This document shows positions 1-14,300 of a DNA stretch of 64,000 nucleotides, in pieces. Made by a program: the position numbers and the translations under genes. Under the pieces are notes generated by a model. The model did no database searches, had not been told where the DNA came from, and was given only the letters and a program-made list of their open reading frames with translations. Within the stretch, counting starts at the first letter, position 1. The number at the start of each line of letters is the position of its first letter. This DNA is from Alviniconcha marisindica (lineage: Eukaryota; Mollusca; Gastropoda; Provannidae), in NCBI GenBank assembly GCA_018857735.1, contig JABMCL010000767.1, positions 270,001 to 334,000 on the forward strand. The letters run 5' to 3'.

Positions 1-608
1 CAGTTGCGGTGGCCACAGAATCGCTCGACATTTGATCCCTTCACGCACTAGAGACGTTACAGATGTACCTCTACTAGTGGTGTTTATACAGTGATACCGG
101 GCTTGTATTTCAGTACTTGCATACCAGGCCGGTAATCGGAGTTACCGTAGGCGACTCAGGTCTTCGTTGTGTTTATGCGACGTCTTGCGAGCGCTAATTA
201 ACTCCCTTGTTTGTTTGTTTTTGTTTTCTTTTATTGTGATCTCGTTGGTTTCAGTTGAAACGGCGACGCCGGCAGTCAACTTTTTCTTCTTCACTGCTAA
301 GTCTTTCCGCTTTTTTCTCATTAGGAGAAAAGAAAGAAGAAATACGCAATACATAAACTGCACACACAAAAATCCTCCAACAATTTTGCTGAAGGGTATT
401 CAATATAACTATGGGGGAAGAGGGGGGGGGAGGGGGGATCCGCAAGAGTAGTGTCCCAGGCAGGATAGAGGGCCAGGTGAACAGGCTATTACAAACACAA
501 TAAGGGGAGGTCACCTGGGAGAACTTGGAAGTTATGTTCCTTGAGTTGATTTGCAGGTCGTCTCAAACGTTAAGGTAGAGAGAAAGCACTCTGTTAACCG
601 AGACTACC
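1..608. other. Upstream region, no gene recognised
   Basis: No convincing ORF, exon or core promoter motif. It has a T-rich stretch (200-300) and an 11-base G run near 421-436. It probably holds the promoter and 5' UTR of the GOLIM4-like gene, by position only. Confidence 0.4.
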
Positions 609-668
609 ATGACACGTCGCCATATTGTTGTTAATGGAGAACCTCCGCTGAGTTGGCAAGGCGTTTGA
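609..668 (+). promoter_or_regulatory. Upstream ORF (19 codons) in the probable 5' UTR
   Basis: ATG at 609-611 opens a 19-codon frame ending at TGA 666-668. It is in the same frame as the main ATG at 723, so the TGA also serves as an in-frame upstream stop and supports 723 as the true start. It matters only if the transcript starts upstream of 609, which the sequence does not show. Confidence 0.35.
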
Positions 669-722
669 AATCACAACAACTCTCTCAGACTTTTTACAAA
701 CAGACGCTCCAATCGAAGCACA

Positions 723-891
723 ATGCAAAGGGGCGGGTTTCCATTCCGGACTGTGGTACTGGCCCTTTTTGTTGTTGGAACAGTGTATTTACTGTATTTG
801 TACAATACAACACTTGGTCGTCTGCGAGATGCCGAGTTGAGCGCTGAACGTTACAGGAGAGAGGAAGAGACGAAAGTGGCTCAGTTGCAAG
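723..891 (+). CDS. GOLIM4: GOLIM4-like exon 1: signal anchor
   Basis: Codons 1-56 plus one base. The ATG has A at -3 and an in-frame stop 57 nt upstream. The product starts MQRGGFPFR, then a hydrophobic helix of about 18 residues followed by charged, coiled-coil-like sequence, as expected for a type II Golgi protein. The donor is CAAG|GTGAGT, phase 1. An NTT sequon at residue 28 lies against the membrane and is unlikely to be glycosylated. Confidence 0.88.
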
Positions 892-1108
892 GTGAGTTAG
901 AATCGTATTAATTACCGTTTGACAGTTAGATGGCTTTCCACCATGTTCATATTCTAAACGTTCCAAGAGCAGTATGCGTTGCCAAGTCTGCCGTTTTGTC
1001 GAAACATGGAGATTTGAACTTAAGGCTTATCTGAAACCACGACACTTACACAACTTAGTCTGAACTTCCTAGTTCCAGAGTAAATGAAATCCCAGCCAGA
1101 GTTTACAT

Positions 1109-1179
<71 letters not shown>

Positions 1180-1626
1180 TGGTGATTTGAATAAGGGGTG
1201 GCGGGGGGGGGGGGGGGGGAGGGGAGTCGTGCCTGCTATTGTATTAGATTGACAGATTTGTTCAGTTCCTCTGGACAGTCCAACATTTTTGCAGAATCAG
1301 CAGTGCCTGTTTCAGTGTCTGACATTTGAGCCATGCTAAGATCATTATATGATTATAGTTTATAAACTTTATACATGTATTAGCAGGGACACTAAACTCC
1401 TTCAAAAACTTTGGAACTGGATAAACATTGGGAATGAAGAGTAATACAATGTGAGTTTTGTAACTGATATTGTGATAAAAACAAACCAGGACAATATACT
1501 CAACACTTACTGACTTAGTTTTAACAAGAACAAGGTTAACCATACCAAAATGACAGTAATAAGATTAAGAAGCAATGTTTTTGTTTTGTTTGTTTGTGTG
1601 TGTTTCTTTTTATAAAAAAATCATAA

Positions 1627-1678
<52 letters not shown>

Positions 1679-4600
1679 ATTCTGTAACAATGTAAGGTTA
1701 TGGTATTCACAAAAGTCTGTTTGATTAGTAAAATAAAATATATTTAGAACTGTTTAAAATAATAAAAAGAACTATTACTGTATTAGTACAGTAGTACAAG
1801 CAGTAATATACTTATTAATACTAAATACTAGAATAATCAAAACAGTGATTGTGGCTACTCTTATTCAGGGGTTGCACTCATTGCAGAATTTTGTATAAAT
1901 ATTGCATTTTTTAGGGTGCCATATGCATTTTGGCTGCATCACTGCGTCACCATATGCAAAATAACCGAACACCGATTGAACAAGCTTTTGCTCATTGTGG
2001 CTGCCATGCCACTCAAGACTGCACTAGATCTACTTGCAAACTCAGTGTCAGCAAAGACCCATACAGCTACACAGCTGTCAATCTTCGGTGTCATCTCAGC
2101 TGTGGCCCCACACTCATCTCCACCACGCATTACAAGACCAGTCAGTGAAGGGTGGAATCTGGACAATGATGAAATAAACACTTAAGGCAAGCTGCCATAA
2201 TTTTTGGACTGACAAGTATGAGGTGATACTTTTTCACCCTCAAGTCTTATCCCTGCACCTTACAGTCGATAGCACCCTGTCTGTGATAGTGTGAATGAAA
2301 TTCATATACTTTGAAACCAAATCCTGACAAACCTTACCTGGAAGAAGAATCGGTCTCCATATCAGACGGACCAGAATTCGCATGCCTTGCCAAACGGATT
2401 AGTGATTATATTTTGCTGTCAATCAACAGAGGACACGATCCCAGAAACAGGATTTGGAACAAGCCAGTATTCCTAGTCAGTGTATCAGCAGTTTCTCGAA
2501 GGTTGAAGATTATGAAATTGAAAACAAAACGCGTGTAGACACCAAACACAAATGAGAGAAAATGGCAGCAGCCTTCATTTTAATTTCATCTTGTTACCAA
2601 GTCCTGCAGTAGATGAGAACTGGGGTTTAGGACATATCTGTGCTGCACAGTTTATTTTCAGAAATTGATGCTGTGTAAGATTTAAAAAAAATTGTGAACA
2701 GCATTTGGTGAATGTTTCCAAATTCTACTTTTTTCTTCTTCTTTTTTTCGGGGGCATGGTTAGACTTTCTTTTAACTAGTTTTGTCTGCTGACTTTTAAA
2801 TTGTGAGTACAGCTGCAATTGAGTTAATCCATCATTTTTAGCTGTTTGTTACTGTTAGCTATTTCAGATTATGCTGTATGCATTTTTTGTACCACTACCA
2901 CTGGCACTGATGCAAAGTATGTAATGTTTCACATCGGTTGACGCAAATCACTGAAACTAAAGGCAGTGGAACCCCTGCTTATTGAAGGGAAAAGACGAAA
3001 TGATTAATTCCCCCCTCCCACCTTATCTCGACAAGATTTTGTACTATTGTACTTGTTCAGTTATTGATCTGTCTATCGATCAGTGGGAAACTCTTGTAAT
3101 CAGAGTAATGTCTTGCAGTCGTGGATGAGCAAATTTTTGAATTGAAGGACCTGCAGGAATCACATGAAGCCAGCATGGAGGGTAAGTCCAAGCAGCAGGT
3201 AGGCATTCATTCACCCGGAACCTAGTTTTTCCACCAAGTCTGTGCTGGCGACGGGGCAGCTTGTGGATTTGCTTTTCATGTTGGTCAGGTCAAGATCAGT
3301 TCAAAGAACAATGGGGATGAAAGTTGCAGGCAAAGGTCCCGCTACTACTGCTCCTGAATGCTGTTTTGAAATGCACCACAGATCTAATGAATAGCCGACT
3401 GACTGAATATTGCCAGTGCTGTTCACTTGGTGTTCAGGTGCAGGCCTGCTTGTATTAATACTAAATAACTATTACTGTTACTTAGTAGGCCCTCCACTCC
3501 CTGCTTTTCTGCAGACTACTCACTTCATTGCTTCCAAGTTCTAGTGTTCCACGATGATTGTCATCTCACACTGGTCATCCCTGCACTGTTGCTAACAGTA
3601 ACACTGTAACAGTAACACCATGAGTGTCACTGTCAGTGTTACTGAGTTACCAGACTAGTTACTAAGTCATTTCTAAGAGTCATTATTAGTTTATTGCCCC
3701 TGTGACTGGGAACAAGTGCCTCTTCAATGCTTTTTTCTTACTTTGTTAGTTACCTGAACTGAGGGGTGTTATTACTTTATGGTTTGTCATGATTTTGCAT
3801 CGGACAGTTCTGATATTTCTTTGACTAGTCTGACTGAGAAAAATAAACACAGGAAAGATCATTTTGTAATGTTATAATTGCCCTGGGGTATTACATGATT
3901 ATTATACTATAATTTATACAATTACAGTAATTTTTTTAATGTTGTAATATTCCAAGAATTCCTGCCAGTTTCACTCACTTATGGAGAGTCAAAGAATAAA
4001 CTGGCAGAACTTGGGCTTTGAATTTAAGTTACTGTTGGATGCAGCTCGCCCAGTCAGTGATCTCCACAGACATGACTGATCTCCACAGACTGATTTAGTG
4101 ATTACATGATTGATCTTCACAGACTGATTTAGTGATGACATGATTGATCTTCACAGACTGATTTAGTGATTACATGATTGATCTCCGCAGTCAGATTTAA
4201 TGATTATGTTACAGATCTTCACAGACTGATTTAGTGGTGACATTATTGATCTTCACAGACTGATTTAGTGATTACATGATTGATTGCCACAGACTGATTT
4301 AGTGATTACATGATTGATCTCCACAGAATGATTTAGTGATTACATGATTGATCTCCACAGAATGATTTAGTAATTACATGATTGATCTCCACAGACTGAT
4401 TTAGTGATTACATGATTGATCTGCACAGACTGATTTAATGATTACATGATTGATCTCCACAGACTGATTTAGTGATTACATGATTGATCTCCACAGACTG
4501 ATTTAGTGATTACATGATTGATCTCCACAGAAAGATTTAGTGATTACATGATTGATCTCCACAGAATGATTTAGCGATTACATGATTGATCTTCACAGAA

Positions 4601-7453
4601 TGATTTAGTGATTACATGATTGATCTTCACAGAATGATTTAGTTATTACATGATTGATCTTCACAGACTGATTTGAGTGATTACATGATTGATCTCCACA
4701 GACTGATTTAATGATTACATGATTGATCTCCACAGACTGATTTAGTGATGACATGCTTGATCTCCACAGACTGATTTAGTGATGACATGATGATGATTGT
4801 GTAGACCCCAGCTGAAGACCAAAGGGGTGGTCGCTGAAGGCCAAAGGCACAGATCAGCCAAAATTACCTTTGAATTTGAAACTCGCCAGAGGCAAACCTT
4901 ACCTACAGAAGTGGATAATATTTCAGTTTGATATGGAGACAAATGACATTATTTTAAATCTGTTGTTCTCAGCCATTAACAACATGAATCCGATAGAGTT
5001 GTGGCAGCAGGTGACTTCAGTTCAGCTCAAGACGGTATCTTTGCGCTCAGAAAAGCCCAGATGGGCTCCACCCTGCCTCACAGAAGTTTCCCCAACGTTG
5101 CCTTTGGAACTGTTCCAATGTTTGTCTGATTGACGATGGCCCTCTCTTGTCCTTTCAAGGAAGATCGTCTGGCACTTCCTCTTTTTACGCCTCTGTCCTC
5201 CAGGTGATCAATAGTGTGATGTTGGCAGCAGAAAACTATGCAGCTTTAGTCTTCAGTTCAGTTCTAGATGGATATACTGCCCCTGGCGAGTATGGGGGCA
5301 GTACAACTACAGACCTTTGGTCTATAGGCAGACATCCATAGAGAACACTTTGGTCTATAGGCAGACATCCATAGAGAACACTTTGGTCTATAGGCAGACA
5401 TCCATAGAGAACACTTTGGTCTATAGGTAGACATCCATAGAGAACACTTTGGTCTATAGACAGACATCCATAGAGAACACTTTGGTCTATAGACAGACAT
5501 CCATAGAGAACACTTTGGTCTATAGGTAGACATCCATAGAGAACACAAGGCCATTAAATTTTATAACCGTGGAACTAAATTGGTCTTCAGGTGGCTTATG
5601 GATGGCTGTAGTATGGGACCAGTCGAACTAGAACTTGGGTGGTATTCACATCTGGCAGCGGGTGGCTGTAGCATGGGACCAGTCGAACTAGAACTTGGGT
5701 GGTATTCACATGATCTGGCAGTGGATGGCTGCATAGAGATGGGACCAATAAAACTGGAGCTTTAGTCATCACACATATGACGACAGTGCGTTGATGTACA
5801 TAGTATGGGACTGATAAAACTATGGAGCTTTGGTCTTCACACATGGCAATGCTTTGCTGTACATAGTATGGGACTAATAAAACTGTGGCGCTTTGGTCTT
5901 CACACATGGCAGTGCACTGCTCTACCGAGCATGGGACTCATAAAACTATAGACCTTTGGTCTTCACACTTGGCAATGCTTTGCTGTACATAGTATGGGAC
6001 TAATAAAACTGTGGTGCTTTGGTCTTCACACATGGCAGTGCGCTGCTCTGCTGAGCATGGGACTCGTAAAACTATAGACCTTTGGTCTTTACACTTGGCA
6101 ATGCTTTGCTGTACATAGTATGGGACTAATAAAACTGTGGTGCTTTGGTCTTCACACATGGCAGTGTGCTGCTCTACCGAGCATGGGACTCCTAAAACTA
6201 TAGACCTTTGGTCTTTACACTTGGCAGTGCGCTGCTCTACCGAGCGTGGGACTCCTAAAACTGTAGACCTTTGGTCTTCACACATGGCAGTGCACTGCTC
6301 TACCGAGCATGGGACTCCTAAAACTATAGACCTTTGGTCTTCACACATGGCAGTGCACTGCTCTACCGAGCATGGGACTCATAAAACTATAGACCTTTGG
6401 TCTTCACACATGGCAGTGCACTGCTCTACCGAGCATGGGACCAGTAAAACTATAGACCTTTGGTCTTCACACATGGCAGTGCGCTGCTCTACCGAGTATG
6501 GGACCAGTAAAACCTTAGATGAGCTTAGATGGTCTTACATGATCAGAGCACAAAATCACTATGATTCAGCAGCAACATGCCTGGAAGCTAAAACACAAGA
6601 AGGGCATTTCAGTCATTTTAATTTTAATTATGATTGAAATTGTAATATAAAAGAATATTCAAACAAAAACAAAAAACTAAAACATTTCATGGAATTATAA
6701 TAATTTATATTATATCTGATGTGTAATACTGCTAACACTAGCTGACTAGGTGATTACAAGCTATAGTAAAGGCAGCCAGTGCAGTTTGTTTTACCCCTGT
6801 TCTCTGTTTTTACCGCTTTTACATCTAATGAATTAACTGGAATAATTGTAGTTCGATCTGCACTTGCTTGATTTTTTTATGGGGGGGGGGGGGGGGGGGT
6901 TATTTATTTTATTTTATTATTTATATAATGGCTTGTGTTTCTGCATGCTGCCTATGATTTTAGTGTAGTATTTTTTAACATGAGTATATATCATTACGAT
7001 AATTTGTTTATTTGATAGTGTTGGCTTGAATAAGCTGCTGGTATGTGAAAGAATGAGTAAAACTTTGTTTTACTATACTGTGCATCTTTACATATAATGT
7101 TGTAATTTTATGCAGTTGATAGGTAAATTTCTATGTCTACACACAAACTTGACAAAGACAGTAAAGATTCTGTGTGATAGTGGTGTTAACAACTGAACAG
7201 CCAGCGAGTACACAGTATGGCCTCTTTGCTGTGTGATAGTGGTGTTAACAACTGAACAGCCAGCAAGTACACAGTATGGCCTCTTTGCTGTGTGATAGTG
7301 GTGTTAACAACTGAACAGCCAGCGAGTACACAGTATGGCCTCTTTGCTGTGTGATACTGATAGTGGTGTTAACAACTGAATAGCCTGCAAGTACAAAGTA
7401 TGGCCTCTTTGCTTCAGGTGTGATAGTGGAGTTAATTGAACAACCTTTAAAAA

Positions 7454-7517
<64 letters not shown>

Positions 7518-8295
7518 CACTTCAGTGGATTTTAAAACTAGATTATTTCCTGCACTATGTTGGTAAAGTTCACTAGAACTAGAAGTGAAGGTAGTGTGAG
7601 GTTTAAAAAGACAAGATTATGGCAGCAGCATGTATCACTATCAGCAGAAGTACAGCACTGTGGAGTTTAAAAGAGGATTATTTCAGCAGTCTAAATGCAC
7701 AGGGTGAAGTGGGGGTCAGAGGAGGGGGGTTAACACTACCTGTTGGAGAGGTTGAATATCAAACAATTTGTATTGTGTGGATGTAGTAACTGGTCAGTCA
7801 GCCATCAAGTACTTGGACTGCCCCCTTCCCTGTGCTGTGTTTGCTGTACACTGACCAGTCCAACAGGTTTGGGCTTCACTGTCCACCCGGCCCCACACAA
7901 TAGGGCCAAGGCTCCCAGGACACTGGGGCAAGCCAACGATTTATGATGTGGGTGCTCAGGTCCAAGTTACACCAGACCCCAGATCAGGTCTCACGAATCC
8001 TTCATTTCCACTGATGCTCAGATCATTTAAACTAGTGAAAGTGTCCTTGATAATAATTAGTGGCTCTTCATGGGTCAGTGATTTTTGAGATTTTGTTATA
8101 GAGCATTGGTTCTTGAAAAAGGAACAGTGTTTTTAGTGTGCCTGTGGTGCCTGTGTGTGTGTGATGGGGTTGGGGGGGGGGGGGGGGGGGGCTGACAGAG
8201 TGTAAGGAGAGAGAGCATAAATGCTGGTCTTATTTGTCATTCACACTCACAGTTTGTGAATGAGTAATATGTACAGAGCTGTATTTTGCCTAGAG

Positions 8296-8371
<76 letters not shown>

Positions 8372-11300
8372 ATGTTTTTGGGAGAGAAAAAAAGTGAATC
8401 ACCAAAATGATTTGCTAGCAGTTTTGTACTGTCTGGTTAAAAAAAGCCTTCTTGTTAGTTTTAACCTCTTGTGTGTATTGATCTCTTTTCTTTTTTTTTA
8501 GAATGCTGGCACTCATGGTTATTGCAGGTTTGTTGCTGGCTGTGACAGGAAAGTAGTGTTACAGCCTGCGACATGTACAGTACTGTAACAGCTCACAGTG
8601 GTTTGATTGCTCAATCAAAGGCAGGGGCTTAGTGATGAAGGCGGGTCACCATCAGCCAGATGCTGCCGTCTAGCCTAGCCATCATGTGAGTGCTTTTAGC
8701 CCAGTCAACCACATAGAGTTATATCAGGGCTAGTAAATTATGACTGACTAGTAGGTGAGTCACACATTGACCACAGGTTTCTCCTCACTCACAGCTGTAC
8801 ATTAAGGTTCAGTTAGTGCCCCTAATGCACAGCTGCTTGGCAGCCTGCCATTTTATTGTACAGCGAAATTTGTGGGTCAAAGTTTCCTTTTGTTGTACAG
8901 TGAAATTTGTGGTGTTGGGCATAACCTCCGGTTTTGGGGCTGCCAGCTGAAACCACCCTGCAGACATATTTCAGAATTTAGAACCCACTTTAGTCTTTAT
9001 AGATCTGCTAACGGAAAGTTGCAGCCCAGACTGCTGACCAGTCAATACAGAGGTGGAAAAGGTCAAAGAAAGGTCAAACAAGATGGCATTCTTTGATTTG
9101 AATGTTTTCTGTTCCATTTGCCTTTGTTAGGTAAATTATGCAAAACACATTGTGAAGGCAGTGAGGAGAAACGCTTCATCCTCATTTGTAGAGCCTGAAT
9201 TTGTTACCATTCAGGACACCATCTGGTTTAAAGAAGAATTTATTCTGGTACAAAATAAAGATACAATCAAAACTTCATGTCCTCACCAGCAGGCTTGTGG
9301 CTTTATACTGTGAGCTGATTTACATACATGTTGAAAAGGTAACAAATGAATGAATGACTAAGAATCCAAAGTAAGTTCTAGTTTTACAAAACCAACAATA
9401 AATGAGACACGAGAAACAAAAAACGAAACAACAACAATAAAAATTAAAAACAAGGAGGAAAGAAAGAAAGAAACAAAAATCACTAGGTAGTAGTCAAGAT
9501 CAAATTTGAGTAAAACCAATTCAGGTACATAGATAGATTGATGGCCTAAATAAATACAGGAAACCATTTGATCTGTCCCAGGCAAAGTAAGATGGAATTG
9601 ACCTGGTGAAAACATTTGGTCAAGTGGTGAATTGACCCGGGGAAAACATCGGGTTGGTTGAGTGGTGAATTGACCTGGGGGAAAAGTCTGTTCATTCAAG
9701 TGGTGAAGTGATCTGATGAAAATGTCTGTTCAGGCAGTGAAAAAGCTGGTTAAGTTGTGAAGTGACCTGGTGAAAACATTGGGTCAAGTGACCAACTGAC
9801 CTGGTGAAAACATTGGGTCAAGTGACCAACTGACCTGGTGAAAACATTGGGTCAAGTGACCAACTGACCTGGTGAAAACATTGGGTTGAGTGGTGAGTTG
9901 ACCTGGTGAAACTGTCGGGTCAAATGGTGAATTGACCTGGTGAAAACATCAGGTGGAGTGGTGAGCACTGTGTAGCATGTTGGTGTGCAAGCGGTGAATC
10001 CAAAGCCTGGCTGATGACAGGATATCACAAACAGGGGTTGCAAAGCTTCATGCAGTATACTTACCAGTGAAGCTGGAAAATCATTTTTTAAAAGCCTGAG
10101 TCTAATGAGGACTTCAGGATTAGCAGAATTACAAATTTGTTGTGTACACCAAAGATGAGAAAACAAACATTAGCACTTAACCAGTTAATGCCACTTAGTG
10201 TGAAGCCAGTAAATGTTTTTGTTTGTTTTAAAATAATAATACCAATAACTGTTTCTTTGATGCAAGGCAGATTTAAGTGTTTGCGCTTCTTGTTTGAATC
10301 ATTTGATCACTCAGTGACAAGGCTGGCAGATCCACTTTGCCGAGTTACGTTTTAAAATCATAGACCACTTGGCCACTTGGAAATCTCAGATAAAACCACA
10401 GACCACTAGTCACTATAGCTAGTACTGGCTGTAAACACGGTTCTCAGAACCATAGACCACTGACTTACCAAGCTTGCTACACTGTTTTCAAATCAGATCA
10501 GACCATGAGATCGGTAGCTCAGGAGTCAGTGAGTTTTCAAATCAGATCAGGCCATGAAATCAGTAGCTCATAAGTCAACGAGTTTTCAAATCAGATCAGA
10601 CCATGGGGTCTTGTTGCTTGTGAAGCAATGAGATCGTCTGTCAAGTCATAGGCCATTGGGCCAGTAGCTGTAGTTAAGACTGAACTACTAGACAGGAGTT
10701 CTCAAGTCCTACTCCTAGGCCATTGGGCCAGTAGCTGTAGTTAGGACTGAACTACTAGACAGGAGTTCTCAAGTCCTACTCCTAGGCCAATGGGCCAGTA
10801 GCTGTAGTTAGGGCTGAACTACTAGACAGGCATTCTCAAGTCCTACTCCTAGGCCATTGGGCCAGTAGCTGTAGTTAGGACTGAACTACTAGACAGGAGT
10901 TCTCAAGTCCTACTCCTAGGCCAATGGGCCAGTAGCTGTAGTTAGGGCTGAACTACTAGACAGGCATTCTCAAGTCCTACTCCTAGGCCATTGGGCCAGT
11001 AGCTGTAGTTAGGACTGAACTACTAGACAGGAGTTCTCAAGTCCTACTCCTAGGCCAATGGGCCAGTAGCTGTAGTTAGGGCTGAACTACTAGACAGGCA
11101 TTCTCAAGTCCTACTCCTAGGCCATTGGGCCAGTAGCTGTAGTTAGGACTGAACTACTAGACAGGAGTTCTCAAGTCCTACTCCTAGGCCAATGGGCCAG
11201 TAGCTGTAGTTAGGGCTGAACTACTAGACAGGCATTCTCAAGTCATTAGCCATTGGGCCAGTAGCTGTAGTTACGGCTGAACCACTACTGTACTACTACT

Positions 11301-14300
11301 AGACAGGAGATCTCAAGTCATTAGCCAGTAGGCCTATAGGCCTATGAGGTAGTGGTCACCTTGAGTGGCAGAGACCAGTACTGCCCAGCTACTGTTGCAT
11401 TTTGAAAGCACCTTACTGTAGATAATCACTGATGCCAGTGGATTCAAACCAGACTTTGGCTGCCCTTGGGCTCCATTTTTTATATCAGCGCTTTGAGCTG
11501 CGGGCAGGCAGTTTACACTTTTCCATTATTATTATTAATCAGAGCCTCCGCTAGACCGGCCTCTGCCAGTTTTTACCAGTTTTTACCGGTAAATGTTTCC
11601 ATAGTATCAGTGAAAAATAAAGTCGCCGGTACCAAGTGCCGGCTGAAACTGAGTGCTTTGTGTGACTTGCTGGACATACTCTGTAGACTGGGTCCGGAAG
11701 CAAGTGGAAGCTCTGGCTAAACAAGATCGCTTCTGGTGTTGATCAGCAAGTAAAACCATGAACACTCAGTCACACCAGAAGCTGTATGTGTATTTATAAT
11801 CTTTGCTAGAAGTGGCCCTCCCCCTCCCCCCAACCCCCGCCCCCTTCTCAAATGGACAGGTCCCAAAGTATGAGTGCTAACTACAAGATAGCTACCGGAC
11901 CTTTCCTTTCTGTTTGGATAAAGCAGCTGTGCTGAACAATTTTGTCTGCTCTGCATTCGTTCTAGATGGAACTGCGTCAATATGACACAACAAAGCTTAC
12001 AGTTGGTGTTGTTTGTTTTGCTTTGTTTTTGTTTCTTTTTTTTCAAACGAAGAAGCCTTTGAAACAGCAGAGAAAACCATTACAATCACCAGCTATATAG
12101 CAAATGAAGCCAAAACTGGCAACAAATGTGAGTTTGATTACAGTGACAGTCTGTAAAGGTGAGTCACCAGTAAGCCTACACAATCGATTGTTTTGCGACA
12201 TCAGCTCTGAGTAATGTGAAGGTTGTTACTGGGAAACTAGATCTGGATCAAACGTCAGTGGCGCATAGGTGTACTGAAAAAGAAAAAAGAAAAAGAAAAA
12301 GTGATAAAACTCGCAGACACATTGTCATATTAGGCCTAGGTAATGTTGACTGAGGGTTGGTACCCCCCCCCTCCATTTTAAAAACTTTTTTTTTATTGCT
12401 GGTACCATGTACAGATAGTCTCAACAGTCTAGCGGAGGCTCTGTTAATGGTCATCAGTTTTGCTCCTGGTGAGTACAGTGTAGCGTAGCCTTTGGCTTGG
12501 ACATTGCTCCAGTGGAATGGACCTGTTTGCACAAGCCAACCGTTAACCCACAGTATCAGTCAGCAACAAATCTAAGGGCTAGTTTCCTGACAAGACACCA
12601 ACAGGAATAAATCTAAACAGGACTATAGTCACAGCAGTCAGGAAACTAGTCCTTTCATTTTTGCATATATTCCACTATGCATCATAAACAGAAAAAGCAT
12701 AATCAAACTGCGTGTCATAGGAATCTAGCCGACCAGGCAGGCCTTGATAAAGCCCTCCGATGGGCGAAAATTTGGAATAAAACTTTTATGTTCTCTCTCT
12801 CTATATATATATGAGCATGTGCCAAAAGGTGCTGCTTAGAAGGTGGACATTAGGGTGAAAAATAAAAGCAGAAAAGTCATTTAGCAAGTAACACCATTTA
12901 AAAGATAAGTCTTTTTTTATATACATTTCAGGTCTGAAAAAGATAACTTGATGAAGCAAAGTCTGAGAAAAAGACATTTAAAGACGACACCTGAATCTGT
13001 CGGATGCAACACAGGACACAATGTTTGTTTTGATTTAATCCTTGAATTTAATGATTGCTATCAATCTGTGGGGAAAATAAACATCCATCGTTTATAACAA
13101 GACAGTAAAACTTAAATTGACTCAATTCACTTTTTATTTCATATTCAAAATCATAACAATGATGTCCTGTGTTACATCCGACAGACTGCCACTTTAATTT
13201 TTTTAATAAAATGAAAATGAAACACAACACTGAATCAAAAATAGGATGTGTTTATTAGAATTTATGAAGCATAGTTGTTTCCATGACTGCAGCATGAAAT
13301 AAGATCATCAACGACATTTTTTTACATTTTATCTGTCGGATGTAACGATTATTGGATGGACATAACATTTCCCATGCTCACAATGCACAGCTTATAAAAT
13401 AACAGTGCTGATTTCCCTACACTGCAACAAAATGTTACCAGCTGATTTAGTAGTGGTTTTAATGACTGCAGCACTAAACAAGTTGCTTGTATAGTTGTAA
13501 TTTTGTAAAAGGGCCCCTTTTTTTCAGCATTTTATCTGTTGGATGTAACAACTCATGGTGGACACAACACTTCCTTTCCTGTAAAACATATGCACAGCTA
13601 ATAAAATCACTTAGTTTCCTACATCTGACACATCGCTGTAAATACTGAACAAGGCCGAAACCATTATTTAAAGTAATGCACTGTCGGATGCCTCACATAT
13701 CAGAGGACACAATGGAATATGTAACACTGGACAGTCAGTATGTGACTTAGAAAAAGTACAGCCAAGTTGTCATTATTATTCTTTCATTGACAAAACAGAA
13801 AACCATGTGAATTACAAATGTACATTCACCCTATACCCTATTGTTAACAAAAATAACAGCAGGTAAAATTCAATTACGAAAGACATTGATTTGGCATTCA
13901 AGTCTCACTACCTGGAATAACAACTGTAACACATTGTAAGTAACCAGAAACAGTAATGCAAAATCTGGAAACTGATGACAAAGCATAGAGAATTTCCCAT
14001 GTTAACACTAATTCTTCCCATCCTAATAAATTTAAAAGATTTGTTTTCAGTGAGTTGGCACTTCAGCATTGAGACATATCTTTATTTCTCTGCTGTTCCT
14101 AAGTACTGCAGTGCTTCCCAGGACAAATCTGGCTTCATGCTCCACTAATGTTGTCCCAGCTGTGTCATGAAAAACACTTGCTCTTGCCCTTTTGGAGCAT
14201 CGACCTCTTTAGCCTGAAAAGAAACATGCATGTGTACAAAATAAGGCAGTATAACAACTGTTTTTGAGGATATATCTCCTTATTTATAGGTATGCAATCT

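Noticed and set aside
1910..2540. Possible small gene in intron 1
   Set aside because: Short ORFs on both strands, no recognised family and no consistent splice structure.
4030..4795. Idea that the 34-bp array with CTCCACAG is an acceptor ladder for exon 3
   Set aside because: It is 12 kb from exon 3 and shows no match to any exon.
4030..4795. CRISPR-like direct repeats
   Set aside because: Units are contiguous with no unique spacers, in a eukaryotic intron.
11430..11480. tRNA-like B-box (GGATTCAAACC) suggesting a tRNA-derived SINE
   Set aside because: No A-box at the right distance and no cloverleaf could be drawn.
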